Source of the DNA: Bacteroidota bacterium
GTDB taxonomy: Bacteria; Bacteroidota; Bacteroidia; M30B66
Assembly: GCA_947497195.1 (NCBI GenBank)
Contig: CANMGM010000032.1
Coordinates: 1-14,164 of the forward strand
DNA length: 14,164 nt
Reading direction: 5' to 3'
Below the pieces are notes generated by a model, which had not been told where the DNA came from, searched no databases, and saw only the letters and a list, made by a program, of their open reading frames with translations. Numbering within the stretch: position 1 is the first letter of the stretch; each line of letters opens with the position of its first letter. Below are positions 1-7,450 of this stretch, one piece after another. The position numbers were made by a program, and so were the translations under genes.

Positions 1-447
1 AGATTAGAGCCCGTATTCCAGAACGAACGAACCCGCATTTACAAGGATTTTGCACATTCTCCATCGAAGCTAAAGGCTACGACCGAAGCGGTGCGCGAGC
101 AGTTTCCGCAAAACCGCCTCATTGCCTGCATGGAGCTGCACACCTTCAGCAGTTTGAATGCGAAATTTTTGGAGGAGTATAAAGGTTCGATGGCCGGCGC
201 CGATGAGGCTTTTGTGTATTTCAATCCGCATACGGTGCAGCACAAAAAGCTGGAGGCGATAACGAAAGAGCAGGTTTTGGCGGCATTCGGAACAAGCAAT
301 GTGCGAGTGTTCGATAATTCGCAGGAATTGCTGCAAAAACTTCAAGCCATGAGCTGGAACGACACCACTTTGTTGATGATGACCTCGGGGAATTTTGACG
401 GAATTAAGTTTGAGGAGTTGGCTTTACTTCTTGGCTTGGGAGCTTAA
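1..447 (+). CDS. mpl: Mpl-like Mur ligase, C-terminal end (5' truncated by the window edge)
   Basis: Reading frame 1 is open from the first base to the TAA at 445-447, giving the last 148 residues of a larger protein. Seen: YKDFAHSPSK at residues 14-23 corresponds to the D-Y/F-A-H-x-P block that opens the C-terminal domain of Mur ligases. It is followed by a MELHTFSSL stretch and, near the end, LLMMTSGNFDG. Known of the family: this form matches Bacteroidota proteins annotated as UDP-N-acetylmuramate:L-alanyl-gamma-D-glutamyl-meso-diaminopimelate ligase, a cytoplasmic ATP-dependent enzyme that reattaches recycled tripeptide to UDP-MurNAc. The ATP-binding central domain lies outside the window, so MurC or another Mur ligase cannot be strictly excluded. 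The last 24 bases overlap the end of the converging DUF4199 gene. No intrinsic terminator is visible. Confidence 0.8.
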   Translation, partial: RLEPVFQNERTRIYKDFAHSPSKLKATTEAVREQFPQNRLIACMELHTFSSLNAKFLEEYKGSMAGADEAFVYFNPHTVQHKKLEAITKEQVLAAFGTSNVRVFDNSQELLQKLQAMSWNDTTLLMMTSGNFDGIKFEELALLLGLGA

Positions 448-945
448 TACTGGATACTTCCGCGCCATCATCCGCGCCGTCATACCTGCGTAGAACGTTC
501 CGATTACCAAAACGCCAACAAACGTAAAGAGCATCCACATCATTTCGAATGGGAATGTGGTTGTACTTTGTTTCCAGGCCTCGATGGATTCTGGCGCCGT
601 TTTGTCGCTTACCATATCGGCCACACGTTGATTCACAAATCGAGTGCGGAAGCCGGTGTCGAGCACAAAAAGGTAAAAGTACATGAACAGCGAGTAGAGC
701 AGCGAGAATAGCGCGTTTACCGACATGCCGGCTTTAAAGGCCGGAAGAAACGCGATTCCATCGGGATATGACAATTTACGGCGGGCCTCCATGCTGCGAA
801 ACATACCAATGAGCAGAAAAGCGAGAATGGCGAGTAATGGAAATTTACCCAGCATGCCATCGACCCAGCCGGTGAGAAGCAGCAAGGTTTTCCAGATTAC
901 CGAAAGGGCCAGAACGAAAAGTGCGCCGCGGGTTTCGGGTGTCAT
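424..945 (-). CDS. DUF4199-type four-helix membrane protein
   Basis: This 173-residue integral membrane protein has four likely transmembrane segments, near residues 7-25, 33-50, 72-93 and 132-157. Between the second and third is a PDGIAFLPAFKAGM stretch, the usual pattern of the Bacteroidota family DUF4199. The hydrophilic loop at about 97-130 would sit between helices 3 and 4, and the C-terminus is basic. The function is unknown and I do not infer one. The start is the ATG at 945-943, three bases after the rho stop codon, so it is almost certainly co-transcribed with rho and probably translationally coupled to it. Its 3' end overlaps the oppositely oriented Mpl-like gene by 24 bases. The family assignment is from recognition of the pattern, not a search. 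Confidence 0.8.
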   Translation of the reverse strand: MTPETRGALFVLALSVIWKTLLLLTGWVDGMLGKFPLLAILAFLLIGMFRSMEARRKLSYPDGIAFLPAFKAGMSVNALFSLLYSLFMYFYLFVLDTGFRTRFVNQRVADMVSDKTAPESIEAWKQSTTTFPFEMMWMLFTFVGVLVIGTFYAGMTARMMARKYPVLSSQAKK

Positions 946-948
946 GGC

Positions 949-2868
949 TTAGCTGTTCATGGTAATGAGGAACTCCTCGTTGCTGCTGGTGTTGTTCATG
1001 CGGCTGCGGATGAATTCCATCACCTCGACTGGATTCATGTCGCTGAGGTGATTGCGTAAAATCCACATGCGTTGCAGCGTTTCCTTGTCGACAAGCAAAT
1101 CGTCGCGGCGTGTTGAGGACGCAATCAGATCGATAGCAGGGAACATACGCTTGTTGGCCAGTTTACGGTCGAGCTGCAATTCCATGTTACCGGTTCCTTT
1201 GAATTCTTCGAAAATTACTTCATCCATTTTCGAACCGGTATCGATGAGCGCAGTGGCGAGAATGGTGAGCGATCCACCGTTTTCGATTTTACGGGCTGCA
1301 CCAAAGAAACGCTTAGGCTTATGCAAGGCGTTGGCGTCCACACCGCCCGAAAGTACTTTTCCGGAAGCGGGTTGCACTGTGTTATAAGCACGTGCAAGAC
1401 GTGTAATAGAGTCGAGTAAAATCACCACATCGTGACCACATTCCACCATTCGCTTGGCCTTTTCGAGTACGATGTTGGCAATTTTCACGTGGCGCTCGGC
1501 CGGTTCGTCGAAGGTCGATGAAACCACTTCAGCGCGCACGCTGCGGGCCATGTCGGTTACTTCTTCGGGACGTTCATCTACCAATAAAATAATGAGGTAC
1601 ACTTCCGGATGATTATCGGCGATGGCATTGGCCACTTCCTTAAGCAATACCGTTTTACCGGTTTTGGGTTGAGCCACGATGAGTCCGCGCTGTCCTTTGC
1701 CAATTGGTGTGAAAAGATCCATCACGCGGGTCGACAAAGTTCCATGTTTGTGTCCGGTGAGTTTCAATTTCTCATCAGGGAACATGGGAGTAAGGAAATC
1801 GAAAGGTACCCGATCGCGCACAGAACCTGGATCGCGACCATTGATGAGGTTAATTTTTACCAGCGGGAAATATTTTTCTCCTTCACGCGGAGCACGAACC
1901 GAGCCGTTCACGGTATCGCCGGTTTTGAGTCCGTAATGCTTTATTTGAGACTGAGAAACGTATACATCGTCGGGCGAGGCCAGATAATTGTAATCCGATG
2001 AGCGCAAAAAGCCGAAGCCTTCGGGCATCAGTTCGATTACGCCTTCGGTGGTAACAAGTAAATCTTCGTTGTTGAATGCTTCATTCTGCGGGATTTGCTC
2101 TACAATTCCCTGTTGCTGCTGCTGTCCGTGATGCGGGCGATTCGGCTGGTTCGGCGTTCGCTGAAAATTCTGTTGGCGCTCGCGTGGATTTTGCCAGTTT
2201 TGGCGCTCACGCTGTGTAGGGTTACCTTGTTGCTGTTGTTGTTGCGATTGAACTTGCTGGGCCGCAACTTGATTCGGCTGAGTAGGGATTGCCGGCGCAG
2301 AACCTTCTGAAGGTTGATAATTCGAGAGATTGGAATCGGTTCGGTTAAAAGGAACGCGTTGAGATTCGCGTCTAACAAGCGGATCTGAAGAAGAAATCGA
2401 TGTTTCCTCGGTTTTATCACCTTCAACACGTTCACGACGCCTGCGCTGATGTTCGCCTTGTGGTTTTGCCTCCTGCGATGGCCTTTCGGTTCTTTCAATT
2501 GGCTGAACGGGTTCTGGTTTTTCAGGCATTTTACTATCCACAACATTCGTCGGATTAGGGCGACGGCCACGTTTAGCGGCTTCGGGCATCTTGCTCTCCT
2601 GAGCAACGGGTGGGTTTAACTCGCGTGATGCTCTGGCGCGCATTTCTGCCGGACTAACTGCGATTTTAACCGCTTCTATTTCCTGCTTTGTAGCTGGATT
2701 TTTCTTTTTCATCGATGAGGTAAGTTCGGGCTTAACAGCCTGTTCATCGAGAATTTTATAAACGAGTTCGTTTTTTTTAAGGGATTCTGCTTTTGCGACT
2801 TTCAATGAAGCAGCAATTTCGCGCAATTCGCCAACGAGTTTGGCATTTAGCTCCTGAATGGTATACAT
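949..2868 (-). CDS. rho: Transcription termination factor Rho with a long disordered Q/R/N-rich insert
   Basis: Hexameric RNA-dependent ATPase that ends transcription. With the ATG at 2868-2866 it has 639 residues, against 419 in E. coli. Domains: Rho N-terminal helical domain (about 1-43); a low-complexity insert (about 50-265) rich in Q, N, R, P and E, with QQQQQQ at 209-214 and QQQQQ at 249-253; the cold-shock-like primary RNA-binding domain (about 272-340, including EGFGFL at 283-288); and the RecA-like motor. The motor carries Walker A QPKTGKT (400-406), DERPEEV with the catalytic Glu (431-437), Walker B VVILLD (481-486), and the Q/R-loop block with SGGVDANALHKPKRFFG (507-523). All core motifs are intact. 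The frame stays open 28 codons upstream to 2952, but that part is unlike Rho and contains the likely promoter; MYTIQELNAKLVGELRE is a typical Rho start. The DUF4199 gene follows 3 bases downstream. Confidence 0.98.
   Translation of the reverse strand: MYTIQELNAKLVGELREIAASLKVAKAESLKKNELVYKILDEQAVKPELTSSMKKKNPATKQEIEAVKIAVSPAEMRARASRELNPPVAQESKMPEAAKRGRRPNPTNVVDSKMPEKPEPVQPIERTERPSQEAKPQGEHQRRRRERVEGDKTEETSISSSDPLVRRESQRVPFNRTDSNLSNYQPSEGSAPAIPTQPNQVAAQQVQSQQQQQQGNPTQRERQNWQNPRERQQNFQRTPNQPNRPHHGQQQQQGIVEQIPQNEAFNNEDLLVTTEGVIELMPEGFGFLRSSDYNYLASPDDVYVSQSQIKHYGLKTGDTVNGSVRAPREGEKYFPLVKINLINGRDPGSVRDRVPFDFLTPMFPDEKLKLTGHKHGTLSTRVMDLFTPIGKGQRGLIVAQPKTGKTVLLKEVANAIADNHPEVYLIILLVDERPEEVTDMARSVRAEVVSSTFDEPAERHVKIANIVLEKAKRMVECGHDVVILLDSITRLARAYNTVQPASGKVLSGGVDANALHKPKRFFGAARKIENGGSLTILATALIDTGSKMDEVIFEEFKGTGNMELQLDRKLANKRMFPAIDLIASSTRRDDLLVDKETLQRMWILRNHLSDMNPVEVMEFIRSRMNNTSSNEEFLITMNS
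2110..2244 (-). repeat. PolyQ tracts and a 9-residue tandem repeat inside the Rho insert
   Basis: Seen directly: six consecutive Gln codons (2244-2227, five CAA and one CAG) and five more (2124-2110), flanking an imperfect tandem repeat of nine residues, RERQNWQNP then RERQQNFQR (Rho residues 220-237). At DNA level the 9-base word ttggcgctc recurs exactly 27 bases apart (2173-2181 and 2200-2208 on the plus strand), which marks a recent or maintained duplication unit. All units are multiples of three, so slippage would change insert length without breaking the frame. The mix of Arg, aromatic and Gln/Asn residues resembles sequences that drive condensate formation. Confidence 0.85.
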
Positions 2869-2949
2869 GTAAACGTTTGGGGGGTTCCGGTAAATCCGGG
2901 TTAAATGAAGAATTAAGTCGATTGCGTTAATTCGTTCGCAATAATACGA

Positions 2950-2980
2950 CAATAATATTTATAAAGAACAAATCCACAAA
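2950..2980 (-). promoter_or_regulatory. Likely rho promoter (Bacteroidota type)
   Basis: On the minus strand, TTTG (2980-2977) is followed after 19 bases by TATTATTG (2957-2950). This fits the Bacteroidota consensus TTTG-N19-21-TAnnTTTG with one mismatch in the downstream box. A second TATTATTG copy lies at 2946-2939, with another TTTG (2972-2969) 22 bases before it. The implied transcript start is near 2943-2935, giving a leader of about 70 bases before the rho ATG. The leader contains a short inverted repeat, TTGCG/CGCAA (2922-2926 and 2937-2941). No experimental support is available. Confidence 0.5.
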
Positions 2981-3008
2981 AAAATCAGATTAATCCCGAT
3001 TGCTTGCG

Positions 3009-3016
3009 TATTTTTG
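3009..3016 (+). promoter_or_regulatory. Candidate -7 box for the DUF4293-flippase transcript
   Basis: TATTTTTG matches TAnnTTTG exactly and lies 26 bases before the ATG of the DUF4293 gene, in the 174-base divergent gap shared with rho. I see no TTTG or TTG at the expected distance upstream, so the assignment rests on one box and on position. Confidence 0.4.
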
Positions 3017-3042
3017 CGGCCCCTATTTGTCAAATATTCACC

Positions 3043-3426
3043 ATGTTGCAACGAATACAAACCCTATATTTATTTGGGGCTCTGATTGTTAACTTTTTAT
3101 TTTTATTAGTTCCAATCTACACTTCAGGGGCAACATCAGTTAGTATTACAACCAATATAGCACTTTCGATTCTTTCTTTGGTTTTGAACGGATTATTGTT
3201 GTTTACCATTTTTTCATATAAAAACCGAAAGCGCCAGATGCTGGCTTGCAAACTGCTTCTGATAGGTATTTCGGTGGAAATAATTCTTTCGATTTTGCTG
3301 GTAACTTCAGGAAGTATATGTTGGAATTTTGTTTTTCCATTTACATCCATAGTGTTTATAATTATTGCTTTCCGTTCGATTAAAAGTGATGAGAAGCTCG
3401 TAAGGTCGGCCGATCGGTTAAGATAA
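3043..3426 (+). CDS. DUF4293-type membrane protein
   Basis: This 127-residue protein has four likely transmembrane helices, near residues 6-26, 36-58, 66-88 and 94-111. It begins MLQRIQTLYL and ends with the soluble tail DEKLVRSADRLR; both ends are characteristic of the Bacteroidota-specific family DUF4293. The function is unknown. The chosen ATG (3043) is preferred to a start at 3004, because the 13 extra residues do not resemble the family and would span the candidate promoter box. The gene is divergent from rho. From memory, DUF4293 genes often sit next to rho in this phylum, which hints at a shared but unproven role. The flippase gene starts 5 bases after its stop, so the two are probably co-transcribed. 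Confidence 0.85.
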   Translation: MLQRIQTLYLFGALIVNFLFLLVPIYTSGATSVSITTNIALSILSLVLNGLLLFTIFSYKNRKRQMLACKLLLIGISVEIILSILLVTSGSICWNFVFPFTSIVFIIIAFRSIKSDEKLVRSADRLR

Positions 3427-3431
3427 ACAGC

Positions 3432-4871
3432 ATGCAAAAAACCTTCATCAAGAACCTGGCATTGCTGCTTGCGCTCAATTTGCTGATTAAACCATTTTGG
3501 GTTTTCGGTATCGAGCGGGAGGTTCAGGAGGTTGTGCGAACAGAAAATTATGGACTGTATTTCGCGCTTTTCAATTTTTCATTTTTACTAAATATTATTC
3601 TTGATTTTGGAATTACCAACTTCAACAACAAGAATATAGCCCAAAACAATCATTTAATCACAAAGCATTTTTCGAGCATTCTTGGCTTGAAGTTATTGTT
3701 GGGAGTTGCGTTTATGGTTATAACCATGTTGGCGGGATTGATGCTGGGTTATTCTGGAAAAGCCTTGTATTTACTCGCTTTCATGGGCTTCAATCAGTTT
3801 CTTGCGTTCATGATTATGTACCTGCGCTCGAATCTTGCGGGTTTGCATTTGTTTGCAACCGATAGTATTATTTCGGTTCTCGACCGTAGCCTCATGATTT
3901 TATTCTGTGGCATCCTGTTGTGGGGCAATATACTCGACACGCCGTTTACGATTGAAACGTTTGTTTACACACAAACATTTTCCTATTTCATCACCACACT
4001 AATAACACTGATCATTGTTGTGCGCAAGGCGAAATTCAAAGCGCTGAAATGGAATTTCCCGTTTTTCGTTCTTATTCTCAAGAAGAGCCTCCCTTTTGCA
4101 ATTTTAGTTTTGCTGATGACGTTCTACAACCGGGTTGATGCGGTAATGCTTGAACGGATGTTGCCTGATGGTGCACTCGAAAGTGGAATTTATGCAGCCG
4201 CATACCGTGTGCTGGATTCGGCGAATATGTTCTCATTCCTTTTTGCTGGATTGCTCTTACCCATGTTTGCCCGCATGATTCGTTTTAAGGAATCTGTTGA
4301 AGCACTTGTTAAACTTGCGTTCACGATTTTGATTACGCCATCGGTTGTAGTGGTTGTTGCGGCCTTGTTTTATAACTATGAGCTGATGGATTTGTTGTAT
4401 GCAGAGCACATTTCAGAATCGGCACACGTGTTTTCGATTATCATGGGATGTTTCATCGCTACGTCATTAACCTATATCTTCGGAACACTCCTAACGGCAA
4501 ACGGAAATCTATTGCAGCTCAACATCATGGCTTCATCGGGCATGGTGCTGAATCTGTTGCTCAACTTCTTCTTAATTCCTCATTTCAAGGCAATAGGTGC
4601 AGCATATTCAAGTTTGTGTACGCAGAGTATTACTGCTTTGCTGCAAATCTATCTCGCTCAGCGTATCTTTAAATTCCGTTTTAACAAACGATTGATGATT
4701 CGCTTAACATTATTTATCGGTTTGGTTTTTTCGCTTGCGTTTTTATCCCGCGAACTCTTTAGCAATTGGATTTACGGAGCTTTCTTCCTGCTTATTGCCG
4801 GAGGATTATCGTCTTTTGCCATTGGTTTATTGCATGTAAAATCCATCTTCCGCATACTAAAATATGGATAA
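3432..4871 (+). CDS. Polysaccharide flippase (Wzx-like, MOP superfamily)
   Basis: This 479-residue polytopic membrane protein has about 12-14 hydrophobic segments across its whole length and no large soluble domain. Seen: an N-terminal amphipathic entry (MQKTFIKNLALLLALNLLIK), then YGLYFALFNFSFLLNIILDFG and ITNFNNKNIA, a pattern shared by Bacteroidota oligosaccharide flippases. The central RVDAVMLERMLPDGALESGIYAAAYRVLD region matches the conserved middle block of this family. Inferred role: moving undecaprenyl-linked glycan units from the cytoplasmic to the periplasmic face of the inner membrane. It follows the DUF4293 gene by 5 bases. A Wzz-like gene and a polymerase/ligase gene follow, which supports a surface-glycan role. 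The substrate cannot be read from the sequence. MurJ-type lipid II flipping is less likely but belongs to the same superfamily. Confidence 0.85.
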   Translation: MQKTFIKNLALLLALNLLIKPFWVFGIEREVQEVVRTENYGLYFALFNFSFLLNIILDFGITNFNNKNIAQNNHLITKHFSSILGLKLLLGVAFMVITMLAGLMLGYSGKALYLLAFMGFNQFLAFMIMYLRSNLAGLHLFATDSIISVLDRSLMILFCGILLWGNILDTPFTIETFVYTQTFSYFITTLITLIIVVRKAKFKALKWNFPFFVLILKKSLPFAILVLLMTFYNRVDAVMLERMLPDGALESGIYAAAYRVLDSANMFSFLFAGLLLPMFARMIRFKESVEALVKLAFTILITPSVVVVVAALFYNYELMDLLYAEHISESAHVFSIIMGCFIATSLTYIFGTLLTANGNLLQLNIMASSGMVLNLLLNFFLIPHFKAIGAAYSSLCTQSITALLQIYLAQRIFKFRFNKRLMIRLTLFIGLVFSLAFLSRELFSNWIYGAFFLLIAGGLSSFAIGLLHVKSIFRILKYG

Positions 4872-4876
4872 CTTCG

Positions 4877-4911
4877 TTTGAATCCGGTTCATTCAATTAT
4901 TGATACATTTG
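4877..4911 (+). promoter_or_regulatory. Candidate promoter for the Wzz-like/polymerase pair
   Basis: In the 72-base gap after the flippase, TACATTTG (4904-4911) matches TAnnTTTG exactly. A TTTG lies at 4877-4880, 23 bases upstream, at the long end of spacings reported for Flavobacterium-type promoters. The ATG of the Wzz-like gene is 32 bases downstream of the box. This suggests that the last two genes can be transcribed separately from DUF4293-flippase. Confidence 0.5.
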
Positions 4912-4943
4912 CAAATTATTTTAATCGACCCTAACAACTCACG

Positions 4944-5966
4944 ATGGAACAAAACTCTGGAGATTCATTATTTGATTCAAACAAATTGGTTCTTTTCTTA
5001 TGGACCAAACGCAAACAAATCGGGTATACAATTCTTATTGCAGCGATTTCTTCAATAATTTTTTCTTCGCCGTTTTTTATAAAGCCGAAATACAAATCGT
5101 CGGTGATTTTGTTTCCCACAACCAATAGCTCGATTTCGAAATCGCTTTTAAGTGAAAGTGCCTTTGAAAAGGAAAATATTCTTCAGTTTGGTGAGGAGGA
5201 ACAGGTCGAACAAATGCTTCAGATATTGAATTCTGACGAGATTAGAGAACGAATCATTGATAAGTTCAACTTGATGGAGCATTATCGGATAGACCCGGAT
5301 GCATCCTATCCTATAACAAAACTGAATAAACGATTTGAAGAAAATATCTCGTTCAATCGCACCGAGTATCTTTCAGTGCGAATAGATGTTTTGGACGAAG
5401 ACCCTCAACTGGCTGCAACAATGGCCAATGAAATTTCGAATCTGCTCGATTCTGTTAAAACCCGCATGCAGCATGAGAGAGCTCGTAAAGCGCTCGCGAT
5501 TGTTGAAAAAGAATACCGCGATTTTGAGTCCTATCTTTCTGCCCGCGAAGATACGCTGAATAATCTGCGCGCCTTGGGAGTTCTAGATTATAACTCTCAG
5601 GTTGAGCGACTTAGTGAGGCGTATGGAAAGGCTTTGCTGGCTAACAATGCAAGTGCGGTTAAAACGTTACAGGAACAGATGCAGGTGTTGGCGAAATACG
5701 GCGGAAAAGCAATGGCAATTCAGCAAGATATGGAGCACGATCGTAAAAATATGAGTCAGCTTAAGACTAAATATGAAGAAGCAAAGGTCGATGCTACCGA
5801 TAAAATTCCACATAAGTTTATTGTAAATCTTGCGAAGCCTGCCGAGAAAAAGGTTTACCCGGTGCGTTGGCTTATTGTTTTGGTTTCAACACTTTCGGCC
5901 GGAATGTTATCTGTTATCGTGTTGCTGATTCTTGAAAATATCAGAAGGGTTAAAAGCACCTTATAG
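4944..5966 (+). CDS. Wzz-like polysaccharide co-polymerase / chain-length determinant
   Basis: This 340-residue inner-membrane protein has the classic co-polymerase layout: a short cytoplasmic N-terminus, a first membrane helix (about 26-45), a large periplasmic domain with helical, coiled-coil-like character (about 170-285), and a second helix (about 307-331) ending in a basic tail. Just before the second helix is AKPAEKKVYPVRW (297-309), matching the Pro-rich motif found there in Wzz proteins. No cytoplasmic Walker motifs or Tyr-rich tail follow, so it lacks the autokinase domain of Wzc/BY-kinase types. Inferred role: setting the length of the glycan made by the neighbouring polymerase. The start ATG is at 4944, and the stop is 2 bases before the next gene's GTG, implying coupling. 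Confidence 0.85.
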   Translation: MEQNSGDSLFDSNKLVLFLWTKRKQIGYTILIAAISSIIFSSPFFIKPKYKSSVILFPTTNSSISKSLLSESAFEKENILQFGEEEQVEQMLQILNSDEIRERIIDKFNLMEHYRIDPDASYPITKLNKRFEENISFNRTEYLSVRIDVLDEDPQLAATMANEISNLLDSVKTRMQHERARKALAIVEKEYRDFESYLSAREDTLNNLRALGVLDYNSQVERLSEAYGKALLANNASAVKTLQEQMQVLAKYGGKAMAIQQDMEHDRKNMSQLKTKYEEAKVDATDKIPHKFIVNLAKPAEKKVYPVRWLIVLVSTLSAGMLSVIVLLILENIRRVKSTL

Positions 5967-5968
5967 TT

Positions 5969-7450
5969 GTGATTCAGCAATTTATTAACCGAATAAACAC
6001 GGGTAAGGCAAACAACTGGTATTGGGGTTGTCTTGTTTTGTTTATTCTACTGAATAGCTTTTTTACGGCAAAAGAGTTTTATTTTCTGCCTGTTTTACCG
6101 CTTGTCGTTCTAATTGTATTTGCCTCGCTTGTGGCATTAGACAAACTGGTTTTTTTTATTCTGTTTTTCATTCCACTTTCATTAACAATCGAATTCAGCG
6201 AGTTTGCGGCTTTAACCTTGCCAACAGAGCCTTTGCTGTTTGGTGTTATGCTCGTTTTCTTTTTTCGATTGATGTTCGAAGGCGGATTCGACATTAAGAT
6301 TACGAAACATCCTGTAACACTTGCTATTTTATTTCACCTTTCCTGGATGTTTATAACCTCATTGTCGTCTACAATGCCCTTGGTTTCAGTAAAGTATTTT
6401 GTTGCAAGGCTCTGGTTTGTAATTAGTTTTTATTTTATTGCAACGCAAATATTCAGAAGGTTCGACAGAATAATTTACTGGATTTGGCTTTTTACCATAC
6501 CATTGAGCCTGGTTATTTGCTATTCAATTATTCAGTTTTTCAATTACAACATCGACAAAGACGCCCTGTACTGGGTTATGCAGCCCTTTTTTAAAGACCA
6601 TACCATCTATGGCGCCGTTATCGCAATGATGCTGCCGCTGATGTTCGTATTTAGTTTCGATAAATCCTATTCTCCCAAATACCGGTTCATTTCGTTCGGG
6701 TTTTTTCTGATTATTCTTTTAGGGATAGTGGTTTCATACACCCGAGCTGCTTGGTTGAGTGTTGCCGGAGCTTATTTCGTGTACCTTATTTATCTCCTTC
6801 GCATTAACTGGAAACTTGTGTTGGCTGGGTTTGTATTCTTTCTCGGTATTCTGGGTTACTACAGTGATGAAATCAAAATGAAACTGGCCGCCAACAAACA
6901 AAGTTCTTCGCAGGATTTGGGCGAGCACTTAAAGTCTGTTTCCAACATCAAGTCTGATGCATCAAACATGGAACGTATCAATCGCTGGAGCTCGGCTTTG
7001 CGCATGTTTCGCAAAAAGCCGGTTGTTGGTTTTGGTCCAGGCACGTATCGTTTTCAGTATGCGCCCTATCAGCGTTCATATGAACTTACTTATGTGAGCA
7101 CAAATGCCGGAACATTGGGCAATGCGCATAGCGAATACCTCGGGCCATTGGCAGAACAAGGCTTACTCGGAACGATTTCGTTTTTGCTGATTGTAATTTT
7201 CACCATCAAAACAGGTTCGCGCGTTTATTTAAATTCAAAGTCGCGACAGGTTCGTTTTTTAAGTATGGGAGCGCTGATCGGTTTATTCACTTATTTCCTC
7301 CATGGATTTCTGAATAATTTTCTGGATCAGGATAAAGCATCAGCTCCATTCTGGTCAATGATCGCGATTCTAGTTGCCCTCGATGTATACCACAAAAAAC
7401 ACGGTGAAACATCCGCCACAACCAATGTGGTTGAATCAACGCTTCAATAA
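5969..7450 (+). CDS. O-antigen polymerase/ligase family membrane protein (Wzy- or WaaL-like)
   Basis: This 493-residue polytopic membrane protein has roughly a dozen hydrophobic helices. Seen: SYTRAAWL (256-263), the helix carrying the conserved Arg of the Wzy_C/O-antigen ligase family, then a long periplasmic loop (about 297-400) with RINRWSSALRMF (336-347), PVVGFGPGTY (351-360) and GNAHSEYLGPLAEQGLLG (384-401), including the family's conserved His (387). Known: members either polymerise O-units or ligate glycans to lipid A-core, and sequence alone does not separate the two. The Wzz-like neighbour favours a polymerase. Translation starts at GTG (5969), as no in-frame ATG lies near the start of the hydrophobic region. 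The 3' end overlaps the converging phosphatase gene by 7 bases, with no terminator hairpin seen. Confidence 0.85.
   Translation: MIQQFINRINTGKANNWYWGCLVLFILLNSFFTAKEFYFLPVLPLVVLIVFASLVALDKLVFFILFFIPLSLTIEFSEFAALTLPTEPLLFGVMLVFFFRLMFEGGFDIKITKHPVTLAILFHLSWMFITSLSSTMPLVSVKYFVARLWFVISFYFIATQIFRRFDRIIYWIWLFTIPLSLVICYSIIQFFNYNIDKDALYWVMQPFFKDHTIYGAVIAMMLPLMFVFSFDKSYSPKYRFISFGFFLIILLGIVVSYTRAAWLSVAGAYFVYLIYLLRINWKLVLAGFVFFLGILGYYSDEIKMKLAANKQSSSQDLGEHLKSVSNIKSDASNMERINRWSSALRMFRKKPVVGFGPGTYRFQYAPYQRSYELTYVSTNAGTLGNAHSEYLGPLAEQGLLGTISFLLIVIFTIKTGSRVYLNSKSRQVRFLSMGALIGLFTYFLHGFLNNFLDQDKASAPFWSMIAILVALDVYHKKHGETSATTNVVESTLQ

Noticed and set aside
1609..2001. 130-codon open frame antisense to the Rho core
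   Set aside because: It is opposite the conserved ATPase and RNA-binding coding region and has no recognisable features.
2100..2606. 168-codon open frame in another frame of the rho insert
   Set aside because: The low-complexity Rho insert keeps several frames open; the product is Arg/Asn-rich noise, has no start context of its own and lies inside a certain gene.
2887..2899. CCGG-taaat-CCGG hairpin in the rho leader
   Set aside because: A 4-base stem of a self-complementary word is common by chance, and it has no T run to act as a terminator.
2869..2952. 28-codon N-terminal extension of Rho
   Set aside because: The added residues do not resemble Rho, and the extension overlaps the likely rho promoter; the ATG at 2868 gives the standard start.
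5969..7450. Assigning the gene definitely as wzy or as waaL
   Set aside because: Both share the same fold and motifs; the Wzz-like neighbour favours a polymerase but does not prove it.
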